A DNA stretch of 64,000 nucleotides, from contig NZ_QBKQ01000001.1 in the NCBI RefSeq assembly GCF_003054225.1, positions 868,001 through 932,000 of the forward strand, read 5' to 3'. The translations under genes and the position numbers were made by a program. Under the pieces are notes generated by a model that saw only the letters and a program-made list of their open reading frames with translations, had not been told where the DNA came from and did no database searches. The DNA is from Christiangramia gaetbulicola (GTDB lineage Bacteria > Bacteroidota > Bacteroidia > Flavobacteriales > Flavobacteriaceae). Shown piece after piece: positions 8,673-17,759 of the stretch (positions are counted from its first letter, which is position 1; each line of letters begins with the position of its first letter).

Positions 8673-8975
8673 ATGCAAAAAATTTTAGAATACTTGTCTG
8701 AGATCTGGCCATTTACACCATTATTCCTGTTCATAATCGCAGTATGTTTCAGACTGATGGATAACAGCGCCTACCTCTTCTTAAGAAAGGAAATTCTAAT
8801 AAGCTCTTCTAACGTTTCCCGGAGTGTACTAAAAGATCAGATCAAAGCAACCGAAGACCCGGAATTCACCAAGCAATTAAAAAGAGCCTTGCTTTTCAGG
8901 AATCTTCAGCAAACCTTTATGGCTTCAGCAATTATAAGCCTGCCCGTTTGCGTGGCACTTTTCTATTTACTCTAA
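8673..8975 (+). CDS. Small two-helix membrane protein, unknown function
   Basis: A 100-residue protein with hydrophobic helices at about residues 13-28 and 80-99, and a charged loop between them (SRSVLKDQIKATEDPEF). No family is recognised. It begins 15 bp after the S41 protease stop and is likely in the same operon. Its 3' end overlaps the convergent oxidoreductase gene by 9 bp. Confidence 0.65.
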   Translation: MQKILEYLSEIWPFTPLFLFIIAVCFRLMDNSAYLFLRKEILISSSNVSRSVLKDQIKATEDPEFTKQLKRALLFRNLQQTFMASAIISLPVCVALFYLL

Positions 8976-9575
8976 CTTATCATGCACCTTGGTGTGCTCA
9001 CCGTTGTTCCATTCGGTTAGAATATCTGTAGCCACGGCTGCACCACTACCGGTGGCGATAGCATACTGGCTTCTCCATCCTGCAAGCGTCCCCGCGACAT
9101 ACAATCCCGGTTTTACCAGATGATCGTCATTCTGTAACTGAATCCTGTTCTTGGCGGTTTTCGCCTTTTTATGCGGAATTAGATATTGCTCCAGACCTTT
9201 GATCCTAAAAGGACTTGTATAACCGGTAGCGATCACTAGCATTCTGGAATTAAATTCAGATTTGTTAGTTATGACCCTGTAGCCACCATCTATCTGCTGG
9301 ACCTCTTTCACTTTTTCTCCTGAAATCTGATGCATTTCTGGATACACTTCAGCCAAATGACCTACACCTTCCTTCAGCACATCACCACCGTTGGTTCCAG
9401 GAGCAATTCCGAAGACATTTTTCAACAAGGCAGACTGTAAATGCGATGATCTTTGATGCAGGATAATTCCTGCTTTTTTGTTTTTCGCAAAGTTTTTCTG
9501 CAAACCTGAACCTACGACCATCGCACAGGAAAGTCCGGCGGCACCGCCACCTATGATCAATAGATCAAAATCCAT
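8967..9575 (-). CDS. Compact FAD-dependent oxidoreductase (thioredoxin-reductase-like fold)
   Basis: A 202-residue flavoprotein with the N-terminal FAD motif IIGGGAAGLSCA (residues 7-18), a second segment LVIATGYTSPFRIKG (about 113-127) and a C-terminal FAD contact GLYVAGTLAGWRSQYAIATGSGAA. It lacks both the CxxC redox pair and a separate NAD(P)H-binding domain, so it is a shortened member rather than a thioredoxin reductase. Its electron donor and substrate are unknown. The gene leads the minus strand downstream of the MarC pair with a 4-bp gap, suggesting one transcript. Confidence 0.75.
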   Translation of the reverse strand: MDFDLLIIGGGAAGLSCAMVVGSGLQKNFAKNKKAGIILHQRSSHLQSALLKNVFGIAPGTNGGDVLKEGVGHLAEVYPEMHQISGEKVKEVQQIDGGYRVITNKSEFNSRMLVIATGYTSPFRIKGLEQYLIPHKKAKTAKNRIQLQNDDHLVKPGLYVAGTLAGWRSQYAIATGSGAAVATDILTEWNNGEHTKVHDKLE

Positions 9576-9579
9576 AGGA

Positions 9580-9774
9580 TTACTGGTGTTTTTTAGAGAT
9601 CGTTCTTGAAACTAAAAGTATGATCATAAGAACGATCACACAAAGACTGGCCAGCATCACGATCAATGCATTGGCGCTGTCGCCGCTGTTTATATCTTGA
9701 AAATCAAGAGCACTGGCGCTAACTCCAATAAATGCAAGGGCTAAAAATATGATGGTATAAATAAAATACTTCAT
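9580..9774 (-). CDS. Small membrane protein, unknown function
   Basis: A 64-residue protein with a signal-like or transmembrane first helix (YFIYTIIFLALAFIGV) and a second helix (ALIVMLASLCVIVLMIILLV), ending in a basic tail ISKKHQ. No family recognised. Its ATG overlaps the stop of the MarC gene by 4 bp (9771-9774), and the oxidoreductase starts 4 bp after its end, so it sits in the middle of a three-gene operon. Confidence 0.65.
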   Translation of the reverse strand: MKYFIYTIIFLALAFIGVSASALDFQDINSGDSANALIVMLASLCVIVLMIILLVSRTISKKHQ

Positions 9775-10352
9775 GAGAATAAATTCTGAATATTTGCTGC
9801 GAAAAGTTTCACGGCAATAGCAAGTAGTATCACTCCAAAAACCTTTCTAATTACATTAATCCCCTGGGATCCAAGAATCTTCTCGATTCTCGAGGAAGAT
9901 TTTAGAACCAGGTATACAAATATAATATTGATAAAGATAGCAACAATGATATTTACAGTTTCATATTCTGCCTGAAGGGAAACAAGAGAGGTCATGGTTC
10001 CTGCTCCGGCGATCAATGGAAAAGCCAGAGGAACAACGGAAGCCGTTTCTGGTGCATCGTCCTTATAAAGACTAATCCCCAGGATCATTTCTAAGGCCAG
10101 AAAGAAAAGGATAAATGAACCTGCCACGGCAAAAGAATTTACATCTATACCAATAAGATTAAGGATCTCTTTTCCCAGGAAAAGAAATACCACCATAATA
10201 ATTCCTGCCACGATCGAGGCTTTCTCACTCTGTATATGACCTACTTTTTTTCTAAGATCGATAATAATTGGGATGTTTCCAATAATATCTATCACTGCAA
10301 AAAGCACCATCCCTGCCGTAAATATCTGCCTGAAATCTAACACTTTAAACAT
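9771..10352 (-). CDS. MarC family (UPF0056) integral membrane protein
   Basis: A 193-residue protein with about six transmembrane helices. Family landmarks include DIIGNIPIIIDL near the N-terminus (the 'NPxG..P' region of MarC), LALEMILGI, and VPLAFPLIAGAGTMTSLVSL in the centre. The transport role of the family is unsettled, and the old link to multiple antibiotic resistance was not upheld. It is first in a three-gene minus-strand operon. Confidence 0.85.
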   Translation of the reverse strand: MFKVLDFRQIFTAGMVLFAVIDIIGNIPIIIDLRKKVGHIQSEKASIVAGIIMVVFLFLGKEILNLIGIDVNSFAVAGSFILFFLALEMILGISLYKDDAPETASVVPLAFPLIAGAGTMTSLVSLQAEYETVNIIVAIFINIIFVYLVLKSSSRIEKILGSQGINVIRKVFGVILLAIAVKLFAANIQNLFS

Positions 10353-10474
10353 AACTACCTGTTTTCAAAATTGGCGGCAAAAATACTTCAACTTATCTGA
10401 TTGACAATCGGGTAGCCAAGTTAAATTTATGTAAATTTTATCGGCTTATTTCTTCGCCTTAAAACATAGAAAAT

Positions 10475-10482
10475 TATCTTTG
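10475..10482 (+). promoter_or_regulatory. Bacteroidetes -7 element (TATCTTTG) of the DUF3109 gene
   Basis: TATCTTTG matches the Bacteroidetes -7 consensus TAnnTTTG exactly and ends 4 bp before the ATG at 10487. Transcription would then start at or next to the start codon, implying a leaderless or nearly leaderless mRNA. No clear -33 TTG is seen. Confidence 0.5.
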
Positions 10483-10486
10483 CGCC

Positions 10487-11068
10487 ATGTTTCAATTAGG
10501 GAAGACTTTAGTATCAGAGGAGATCATTAAAAATGATTTTGTGTGCAACCTTTCAGCCTGCAAGGGTGCCTGCTGTATCGATGGTGAGGCAGGAGCTCCG
10601 GTAGAGCCTGAAGAAAGGGCCATAATGGAAGAAATTTATCCTAAAGTTAAGCCCTACCTTAGAAAAGAAGGCATAGAAGCGATCGAGAAACAGGGAGTTT
10701 ATATCACCAGGGAAAATGGTGAAATTGAGACTCCGTTGATCAACAATGCAGATTGTGCTTATGTTACTTTTGATGATAGAGGTACCGCTCTATGCGGAAT
10801 TGAAGAAGCTTACAACCAAGGAGATATCGACTGGAAAAAACCGGTTTCCTGTCATCTTTATCCGGTAAGGATACAGGAATACTCAGCCTTTTCTGCGGTA
10901 AATTATCATAGATGGGAAATTTGTGATGATGCCTGTAGCCTGGGAGCAGAATTACAGGTACCTATCTATAAGTTCGTAAAAGATGCGCTTATCAGGAAAT
11001 TTGGCGAAGACTGGTATAACGAACTGGAAGTGATCGCCAAGGAAATTCAGCCGGAAAAATCCCGATAA
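10487..11068 (+). CDS. DUF3109 family protein
   Basis: A 193-residue cytoplasmic protein of a family common in Bacteroidetes and of unknown function. A cysteine cluster near the N-terminus (C20, C25, C29, C30 in FVCNLSACKGACC) and later CHLYP and CDDAC motifs suggest binding of a zinc ion or an iron-sulfur cluster. Family members are often annotated as YkgJ-like or zinc/iron-chelating. The gene stands alone, with divergent MarC upstream and a 553-bp non-coding gap downstream. Confidence 0.8.
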   Translation: MFQLGKTLVSEEIIKNDFVCNLSACKGACCIDGEAGAPVEPEERAIMEEIYPKVKPYLRKEGIEAIEKQGVYITRENGEIETPLINNADCAYVTFDDRGTALCGIEEAYNQGDIDWKKPVSCHLYPVRIQEYSAFSAVNYHRWEICDDACSLGAELQVPIYKFVKDALIRKFGEDWYNELEVIAKEIQPEKSR

Positions 11069-11298
11069 TCTTAATTTACAGGCGTTTATATTCCTTATTG
11101 AATTAAATTTTAGCTATATTTAATCGTCAATTTGAAAGGAAGATCCATTCTTTTCATTTCTCCCCCCATAGAAATATTACAAATGGCAGGATACGTTGTG
11201 CTCCTGTTATGACTAAATGATAATTTCAGAATTATAGTTTCATCTATCCCACAGATTTTTATAGGTGGACCAACCAAAAAATTAATTCTGTTTTCTAG

Positions 11299-11325
11299 AA
11301 AACCGGTAATTTTTTTACCGGTTTT
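11299..11325 (+). terminator. Perfect 11-bp terminator-like hairpin
   Basis: AAAACCGGTAA pairs with TTACCGGTTTT around a T-rich 5-nt loop. It lies 230 bp after the DUF3109 stop, so it closes either a long 3' UTR or an independent small RNA. It is near-symmetrical and could act on either strand. Confidence 0.5.
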
Positions 11326-11505
11326 CGCTTAGAATAATACCTCATTTCAGCCAATATTTCTATCATTTCCGTCTCTGTTCAAAACGCTTTTACTAAATCT
11401 TTCCTTTTTCAGGTTATTAAATTATTAACAATTTATAAAACACTGAATTACAAAACATTAAATATCATTTTAACCATTTCACTACGAAAATTGAGACTTG
11501 AGCTG

Positions 11506-11527
11506 TGTTGAAAACTTTGTTGAAAAC
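11506..11527. repeat. Tandem direct repeat TGTTGAAAAC upstream of nrdB
   Basis: Two exact copies of TGTTGAAAAC at 11506-11515 and 11518-11527, with a 12-bp period. They sit about 95-115 bp upstream of the nrdB ATG, a plausible place for an operator. They do not match the NrdR-box consensus as I know it. Confidence 0.35.
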
Positions 11528-11621
11528 GTTTACACCTATTTCTTTCATTATCTGTCTCATTTTTAAATATTTGTTAAAGACTTTTCACTCAGAACCACAA
11601 AGACTTAAAAATTTAACAATT

Positions 11622-12599
11622 ATGGCCCAAAACGAACCCATTTTACAAGAGAACAAAGATCGCTTTGTAATCTTCCCAATTAAGCACCATGATATTTGGG
11701 ATTGGTATAAAAAAATGGAGGCTTGTTTCTGGACCGCAGAAGAGATCGATCTTCACCAGGACCTTACCGACTGGAGTAACAAATTAAGTTCAGACGAGCG
11801 TTATTTTATCAAGCATATCCTCGCCTTCTTTGCCGCTTCAGACGGGATCGTGAATGAGAACCTGGCCGAGAACTTCGTAAATGAAGTTCAGTATTCTGAA
11901 GCCAAGTTCTTCTATGGTTTCCAGATCATGATGGAAAACATCCATTCTGAAACTTATTCTCTTCTGATAGACACTTACGTAAAAGACGACAAGGAGAAAG
12001 ACCAGTTATTCAGAGCAATAGAGGTTTTCCCGGCTATCAAGAAAAAAGCAGACTGGGCCCTAAAGTGGATCGAATCTGATTCATTTGCCGAAAGACTAAT
12101 TGCTTTTGCAGCGGTAGAAGGAATCTTCTTTTCCGGAGCTTTCTGTTCGATCTTCTGGTTAAAGAAACGTGGTTTAATGCCTGGCCTGACTTTCTCTAAC
12201 GAGCTAATCTCAAGAGATGAAGGAATGCATTGTGATTTTGCAGTACACCTGCACAACCATCACCTGGTGAACAAAGTACCTAAAGAAAAAATACGAGAGA
12301 TCATTATCGATGCTCTGAACATAGAACGTGAATTCGTTACTGAATCACTTCCGGTTAGTTTAATTGGAATGAATGCCAAGTTAATGACCCAGTACCTGGA
12401 GTTTGTTACAGACAGGCTTCTGGTAGAACTGGAATGTGAGAAAGAATACAATGTGACCAATCCATTCGACTTTATGGATATGATCAACCTGCAGGGTAAA
12501 ACCAATTTCTTCGAAAAGCGCGTAAGCGAATACCAGAAAGCAGGAGTTATGAACAAAGACAAAGAATCAGATGAGATCAGCTTTGATGCTGATTTCTAA
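11622..12599 (+). CDS. nrdB: Ribonucleoside-diphosphate reductase beta subunit (class Ia)
   Basis: A 325-residue R2 subunit, which houses the diiron-tyrosyl radical cofactor that drives reduction of ribonucleotides by NrdA. Metal ligands and radical site are visible: D43 in TAEEID, E105 and H108 in ENIHSETY, and the radical tyrosine Y112 four residues after the histidine, as in E. coli NrdB. Further ligands lie in [10 protein letters not shown] and [10 protein letters not shown]. The ATG at 11622 (MAQNEP) is chosen; an upstream in-frame start at 11505 would add a hydrophobic leader unlike the family. nrdA follows after a structured 157-bp gap. Confidence 0.95.
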   Translation: MAQNEPILQENKDRFVIFPIKHHDIWDWYKKMEACFWTAEEIDLHQDLTDWSNKLSSDERYFIKHILAFFAASDGIVNENLAENFVNEVQYSEAKFFYGFQIMMENIHSETYSLLIDTYVKDDKEKDQLFRAIEVFPAIKKKADWALKWIESDSFAERLIAFAAVEGIFFSGAFCSIFWLKKRGLMPGLTFSNELISRDEGMHCDFAVHLHNHHLVNKVPKEKIREIIIDALNIEREFVTESLPVSLIGMNAKLMTQYLEFVTDRLLVELECEKEYNVTNPFDFMDMINLQGKTNFFEKRVSEYQKAGVMNKDKESDEISFDADF

Positions 12600-12603
12600 A
12601 GTG

Positions 12604-12638
12604 CAACTGCGCTGTGTCCCCCAACGCGGCGCACGTTG
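12604..12638 (+). other. GC-rich hairpin in the nrdB-nrdA gap
   Basis: CAACTGCGC pairs with GCGCACGTTG (one bulged base) around a 16-nt loop that includes CCCCC. It begins 5 nt after the nrdB stop, is much more GC-rich than its surroundings and has no T-run, so it is not a standard terminator. It could stabilise nrdB mRNA or adjust the NrdB/NrdA ratio. Confidence 0.4.
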
Positions 12639-12756
12639 ACCTTTAATATTTTCATCCGGAATATTTAATTTATTAACACGGCCTAACCAGCCGGAATGGG
12701 AATACCAGACCTACTTCCCAGGGGTTTCTTAGCCCGACTAACTAAATTTTTAGCGT

Positions 12757-15216
12757 ATGTATGTAGTAAAAAGAGACGGGAGAAAGGAGCCCGTTATGTT
12801 CGACAAAATCACCGCGAGAGTTAAAAAACTCTGTTATGGACTTAACGAACTTGTAGACCCGGTTAAAGTTGCCATGCGGGTGATCGAGGGACTTTATGAT
12901 AACGTAAGCACCAGCGAACTGGATAACCTTGCTGCTGAGATCGCCGCGACCATGACGACCTCGCATCCAGATTATGCTAAACTTGCCGCCAGGATCTCTG
13001 TTTCTAACCTGCATAAGAATACGAAAAAGACCTTCTCTGAGGTAATGACAGATTTATATGAATATGTAAATCCGCGTACCGGAGAAAAAGCTCCTTTACT
13101 TTCAGACGAAGTTTATAAGGTGGTGATGGATAACCGTGAAAAACTGGATTCCACCATCATATATAACCGTGATTTCGGCTATGATTATTTCGGATTTAAA
13201 ACCCTGGAAAGATCATACCTTTTGAAATTGAACGGGGAGATCGCAGAAAGACCTCAGCACATGCTAATGAGGGTTTCTATAGGTATTCACATTGATGATC
13301 TGGACGCAGCCATAGAAACCTATGAGCTGATGTCTAAAAAATATTTCACACACGCTACTCCAACGCTTTTCAATTCAGGAACTCCTAAGCCACAAATGTC
13401 TTCATGTTTTTTATTAACCATGAAAGACGACAGTATCGATGGTATTTATGATACTTTAAAACAAACGGCAAAGATCTCACAGTCTGCCGGCGGGATAGGA
13501 CTTTCAATTCACAACGTTAGAGCGACGGGCTCCTACATTTCGGGAACCAATGGGACTTCTAACGGGATCGTTCCCATGCTAAGGGTTTTTAACGACACTG
13601 CCCGGTATGTTGACCAGGGCGGCGGAAAAAGAAAAGGTTCTTTCGCCATGTACGTTGAGCCATGGCATGCAGATATTTTTGATTTTCTAGATCTTAAAAA
13701 GAATCATGGAAAAGAAGAAATGCGTGCACGTGACCTATTCTACGCTATGTGGATGCCAGATCTTTTTATGAAAAGAGTTCAGGAAGATGGTAAGTGGACG
13801 TTAATGTGTCCACATGAATGCCCGGGCCTTTATGACACTTACGGCGATGAATTTGAAAAATTATACGAAAAATACGAGGCTGAAGGAAAAGGCCGAAGAA
13901 CAATAAAAGCAAGGGAGGTTTGGGAAAAGATCATGGAATCTCAGATCGAGACCGGAACCCCTTATATGCTTTATAAAGATGCGGCGAATAGGAAGTCCAA
14001 TCAGAAAAACCTTGGAACCATTCGCTCATCCAACTTATGTACAGAGATCCTTGAATATACCAGTGCAGATGAAGTTGCGGTTTGTAACCTTGCTTCTATT
14101 GCCTTGCCTATGTTCGTGAAAGGAGATGAATTTGACCACAAGGAGCTTTTCAAGATCACCAAAAGAGTGACCAGGAACCTTAACAAGGTAATAGACAGAA
14201 ATTACTACCCGGTTAAGGAAGCTGAGAATTCCAACATGCGTCATCGCCCGGTAGGACTGGGAGTACAGGGACTGGCAGATACTTTTATCAAGCTAAAAAT
14301 GCCATTTACTTCAGATGAAGCTAAAAAACTTAACCAGGAGATCTTTGAAACTCTTTATTTCGCTGCCGTAACCGCTTCCATGGAAATGGCCAAAGAAGAA
14401 GGACCTTATTCAACCTTTAAAGGCTCACCTATTAGCCAGGGAGAATTTCAGTATAACCTTTGGGGAATTAAAGATGAAGAGCTTAGCGGAAGATGGGACT
14501 GGGCAAAATTGCGCAAGCAGGTAATGAAAAATGGAGTTAGGAACTCCCTTCTTTTAGCGCCGATGCCGACTGCCTCTACTTCCCAGATCCTTGGAAATAA
14601 CGAAGCTTTTGAACCATACACTTCGAATATTTATACCAGAAGAGTACTTTCAGGAGAATTTATCGTAGTGAACAAACATTTACTGGAAGATCTTGTTTCC
14701 AGAGATCTGTGGACAGAAGATGTTAAGAACGCTATTATGCGTAACAACGGTTCTGTGCAGGATATCGACGTGATCCCAGATGACCTGAAAGAGCTTTACA
14801 AGACGGTTTGGGAAATGAGCATGAAAGATATTATCGATATGTCGAGGCACAGAGGATATTTCATAGATCAGTCGCAATCGCTTAACCTTTTCATGGAAAA
14901 TGCGAATTACAGCAAACTGACCTCGATGCATTTTTACGCCTGGAAAAGCGGACTCAAAACAGGAATGTATTATCTTCGAACCAAATCTGCGGTGGATGCT
15001 ATTAAATTCACCCTGGAAAAAGAAAAGAAAAAAGAACCCGTAGCAGCAGTGTCTGAAGCGCCGGCGAAAGCAGCAGAAAAACTTCAGGCGAAACCTCAAC
15101 CGGTAATTTCTCATCAATCTGAAGAAGAAGGAGCTTTGTCTCCTGAGGAATTAAGAGCGATCATCGCTCAATCGAAAGAGGCTGAAGGAGACGATTGCCT
15201 TATGTGCGGATCTTAA
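12757..15216 (+). CDS. nrdA: Ribonucleoside-diphosphate reductase alpha subunit (class Ia)
   Basis: An 819-residue R1 subunit that reduces ribonucleoside diphosphates to deoxyribonucleotides. An N-terminal ATP-cone (about residues 1-90, beginning [16 protein letters not shown]) gives allosteric activity control by ATP/dATP. The catalytic barrel has PQMSSCFLL and NLCTEI cysteines, and [13 protein letters not shown] near the substrate site. The C-terminal CLMCGS (C814, C817) is the swinging redox pair that passes electrons from thioredoxin or glutaredoxin. Residues about 750-790 are a low-complexity Lys/Ala/Pro linker to that tail. It is co-directional with nrdB. Confidence 0.96.
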   Translation: MYVVKRDGRKEPVMFDKITARVKKLCYGLNELVDPVKVAMRVIEGLYDNVSTSELDNLAAEIAATMTTSHPDYAKLAARISVSNLHKNTKKTFSEVMTDLYEYVNPRTGEKAPLLSDEVYKVVMDNREKLDSTIIYNRDFGYDYFGFKTLERSYLLKLNGEIAERPQHMLMRVSIGIHIDDLDAAIETYELMSKKYFTHATPTLFNSGTPKPQMSSCFLLTMKDDSIDGIYDTLKQTAKISQSAGGIGLSIHNVRATGSYISGTNGTSNGIVPMLRVFNDTARYVDQGGGKRKGSFAMYVEPWHADIFDFLDLKKNHGKEEMRARDLFYAMWMPDLFMKRVQEDGKWTLMCPHECPGLYDTYGDEFEKLYEKYEAEGKGRRTIKAREVWEKIMESQIETGTPYMLYKDAANRKSNQKNLGTIRSSNLCTEILEYTSADEVAVCNLASIALPMFVKGDEFDHKELFKITKRVTRNLNKVIDRNYYPVKEAENSNMRHRPVGLGVQGLADTFIKLKMPFTSDEAKKLNQEIFETLYFAAVTASMEMAKEEGPYSTFKGSPISQGEFQYNLWGIKDEELSGRWDWAKLRKQVMKNGVRNSLLLAPMPTASTSQILGNNEAFEPYTSNIYTRRVLSGEFIVVNKHLLEDLVSRDLWTEDVKNAIMRNNGSVQDIDVIPDDLKELYKTVWEMSMKDIIDMSRHRGYFIDQSQSLNLFMENANYSKLTSMHFYAWKSGLKTGMYYLRTKSAVDAIKFTLEKEKKKEPVAAVSEAPAKAAEKLQAKPQPVISHQSEEEGALSPEELRAIIAQSKEAEGDDCLMCGS

Positions 15217-15247
15217 AATTTTGGCTAATTCAAATTTGAATTGAAAA

Positions 15248-15279
15248 GGGGAGGTAGTTTTTACTTCCCCTTTTTTTTT
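15248..15279 (+). terminator. Rho-independent terminator after nrdA
   Basis: GGGGAGGTA pairs with TACTTCCCC (one G-T pair) over a 5-nt loop, followed by nine T. It lies 31 bp after the nrdA stop and closes the nrdBA unit. Confidence 0.85.
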
Positions 15280-15362
15280 GAAACACCTGCAAAGCTGATT
15301 AAAACTTCTTTTTTATTAAATTCGGGCCCTGAACAGCCAATTCTTATACTGAAAACTTTACA

Positions 15363-16709
15363 ATGAACTGGGAACAACTTCTATCTCTCAAACGTTTTGG
15401 AGACACGCATAAAAGATTAAGAAAAGAACAGAACGAAACCAGGCTAGGTTTTGAAGTAGATTATGACAGGATCATATTTTCTTCGGCCTTTAGAAGTTTA
15501 CAGGACAAGACCCAGGTTATTCCCCTTTCAAAAACAGATTTTGTACATACCAGGCTTACCCACAGCCTTGAGGTTTCGGTAGTTGGGCGCTCTCTAGGAA
15601 GACTGGCCGGGCAGAAACTTATAGAAAAACACCCTCATCTTAAGGATACTTTCGGATACCAGATGAACGACTTCGGTGCAATTGTCGCCGCGGCAGCATT
15701 GGCTCATGATATTGGCAATCCTCCCTTTGGGCATTCGGGAGAAAAGGCGATTGGCGAATACTTCAGCCATGGAAAGGGAAAACGATTTAAGGATCAACTT
15801 TCAGAAAAAGAATTCCAGGACCTGGTAAAGTTCGAAGGTAACGCCAATGGCTTTAAAATACTTACTCAAAACCGTCCGGGGATCACCGGTGGTCTCAGGT
15901 TATCTTATTCCACCCTTGGAGCTTTTACCAAGTATCCAAAGGAATCTCTTCCGCATAAACCTTCAAGGAAAATTGAAGACAAGAAATTCGGATTCTTCCA
16001 AAGTGAAAGAGCCATTTTCGAGGAAGTGGCTGAAGAACTTGGCTTGAAAAAGACCCGCGAAGGAAAGGATATTGGTTATTCCAGGCATCCGTTAGCATTC
16101 CTGGTAGAAGCTGCAGACGATATTTGCTATACCATCATCGATTTTGAAGACGGCATCAATCTTGGGCTTATCGATGAAGATTATGCCTTGGAATACCTCA
16201 TCAAACTGGTAAAGGACAATATCAATACTTCTAAATATAACCAGCTAAAAAGCACGGCAGACAGGTTAGCTTATTTGCGGTCCCTGGCCATTAATACCCT
16301 TATCGTAGAAGCCGCCGACATTTTTATTAAAAACGAAGAGGCGATCCTCAATGGAGAATTCCATGAGTCTTTATTCAATATGAGCCATTACGAAGCGCAG
16401 ATCAAGGATATCATTAAGATAAGTATTGAAAAGATCTATCAAAGCGAGGAAGTGATAAGCAAGGAGATCGCGGGCTACAGGATGCTCTCCTATCTCCTGG
16501 ATATTTATACCAGGGCATTGCTTCCGGAAGGAGATGATGAAAATTCTAATTTCACTAAACTCGTGTTGAAATCTGTACCGGAGCTAAACCCATTACAGGA
16601 TAGCGATTCTGTTTATGAAAAACTGATTGGAATTTGTTCTTATACGGCTTCATTAACCGATGGCATGACCGTAGCCTCGTTCAAAAAATATAAGGGACAA
16701 AGTTTATAA
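15363..16709 (+). CDS. dgt: Deoxyguanosinetriphosphate triphosphohydrolase (dGTPase)
   Basis: A 448-residue HD-domain dNTPase that cleaves dGTP to deoxyguanosine and triphosphate. The metal-binding HD residues are H67 (RLTHSLEV), H115-D116 (ALAHDIGNPPFGH) and a later Asp in EAADDICYTIID. The N-terminal SAFRSLQDKTQVIPL is characteristic of the Dgt family. Placed directly after ribonucleotide reductase, it would help balance dNTP pools, but it has its own promoter region because a terminator intervenes. It is convergent with the DUF3078 gene, with only 2 bp between stops. Confidence 0.92.
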   Translation: MNWEQLLSLKRFGDTHKRLRKEQNETRLGFEVDYDRIIFSSAFRSLQDKTQVIPLSKTDFVHTRLTHSLEVSVVGRSLGRLAGQKLIEKHPHLKDTFGYQMNDFGAIVAAAALAHDIGNPPFGHSGEKAIGEYFSHGKGKRFKDQLSEKEFQDLVKFEGNANGFKILTQNRPGITGGLRLSYSTLGAFTKYPKESLPHKPSRKIEDKKFGFFQSERAIFEEVAEELGLKKTREGKDIGYSRHPLAFLVEAADDICYTIIDFEDGINLGLIDEDYALEYLIKLVKDNINTSKYNQLKSTADRLAYLRSLAINTLIVEAADIFIKNEEAILNGEFHESLFNMSHYEAQIKDIIKISIEKIYQSEEVISKEIAGYRMLSYLLDIYTRALLPEGDDENSNFTKLVLKSVPELNPLQDSDSVYEKLIGICSYTASLTDGMTVASFKKYKGQSL

Positions 16710-16711
16710 GT

Positions 16712-17719
16712 TCAGAACTCGTAGACGACACCTACACCCAACATTTGTTTTAGCTGAACACGAGGTCCTGAAGTTTCAAGTTTACCATCTCCGTTCGTAT
16801 CTTCCTTGAACTTTACATCATCGTCATAGCGAATATGTGTGCCCACGTTGGCTTTCACAAATTCGTTCACTTTCATGTTGACGGCCAATTGCCAGTCCAC
16901 ATCTATATTTCCGAATTTATTGAGGTAGTCTGAATACAGGCTCAGCTGGTTATTGACATCTATATTTTCCCAGACCTCTTTGCTATAACCGCTGGTGACC
17001 AGGAAACCGAATTCTGTTCTCACATTCTCTCCTTCCCGGAGAATATTACCAAGCTCATCTGTTACTGCCGGTTCCACCCCGAACATTCCTTCATTTGCGA
17101 GTCTTTGGTCCAGCACAAAAGTAGATTTAAAGGTTACCGGGGAAAGATAAACGGTAAGGTCCTGCACAGGATCTGAATATTCTGTCCCACCTCCCAGGAA
17201 GGTGTAGCCTGGAGCCATGAATCTCGAGATCGCCACCTCGGTATCGGGATATTTATAACCGTTGGAAAACTGTGAGTTAAAACTGAATTTACCTGAGTAA
17301 TACCAGTTGGAAGTGCTGTCCTGTCTAAAACCAAAGGAAGAATTTATCCTTAACTCATCTTCGGTCTTTCTTATTTCCCGGCCTTCCTGCGCGTTAATTC
17401 CATATCTAAGCGAAGCCGAATTCTTCCACATGGTGTAATCCTTTTCGAAATTCCGCTGGAAATTCGCATAGAACAATGCCGAAACAGAATTGTTACCTCC
17501 CGAATTCCAGTTCACAAAAGCTACTTCACTAAGATTAACCCCAAAGGTGTTCTTCTCTGTCCAGTAGATCAACATGGAATCTGTATTGGTGGTATCTTTC
17601 GCGGTAGTGGCTGTAGTATCAGTTGCCGTAGTGTCTCTTGCCACAAGATGCTTATAATCAGAAGCAAAAGATTTTATAGATGTAATGCAGAATAAGATAA
17701 GTAGGATCTGGAACTTCAT
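16712..17719 (-). CDS. DUF3078 domain-containing outer-membrane-type protein
   Basis: A 335-residue exported protein. A signal peptide (about residues 1-19) is followed by a Thr/Asp-rich segment (DTTATDTTATTAKDTTNTDS), then alternating strands typical of a beta-barrel: WTEKNTFGVNLSEVAFVNWNSGGNNSVSALFYANF and repeated aromatic-girdle pairs. It ends QMLGVGVVYEF, with the terminal Phe common in outer-membrane barrels. DUF3078 is a Bacteroidetes family of unknown function. The gene is convergent with dgt and lies 40 bp downstream of dxs, so it may be co-transcribed with dxs. Confidence 0.8.
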   Translation of the reverse strand: MKFQILLILFCITSIKSFASDYKHLVARDTTATDTTATTAKDTTNTDSMLIYWTEKNTFGVNLSEVAFVNWNSGGNNSVSALFYANFQRNFEKDYTMWKNSASLRYGINAQEGREIRKTEDELRINSSFGFRQDSTSNWYYSGKFSFNSQFSNGYKYPDTEVAISRFMAPGYTFLGGGTEYSDPVQDLTVYLSPVTFKSTFVLDQRLANEGMFGVEPAVTDELGNILREGENVRTEFGFLVTSGYSKEVWENIDVNNQLSLYSDYLNKFGNIDVDWQLAVNMKVNEFVKANVGTHIRYDDDVKFKEDTNGDGKLETSGPRVQLKQMLGVGVVYEF

Positions 17720-17759
17720 TTAACTAACACAAGATTTCGGAATTGCAAAAATAAAAAAA

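Larger units (their letters stand above)
11069..11621. other. 553-bp non-coding region upstream of nrdB, possible small RNA
   Basis: No convincing protein frame. The left half ends in a strong hairpin at 11299-11325 and contains a smaller hairpin (CAGGA/TCCTG near 11182-11201), so a small RNA between about 11100 and 11330 is possible. The right half is AT-rich with a tandem 10-mer repeat at 11506-11527 and should hold the nrdB promoter; no clean -7 motif was identified. Confidence 0.35.

Noticed and set aside
13800-15117. Antisense frames within nrdA and other long genes
   Set aside because: They are shadows of real coding sequence in AT-poor codon positions, with no family resemblance or start context.
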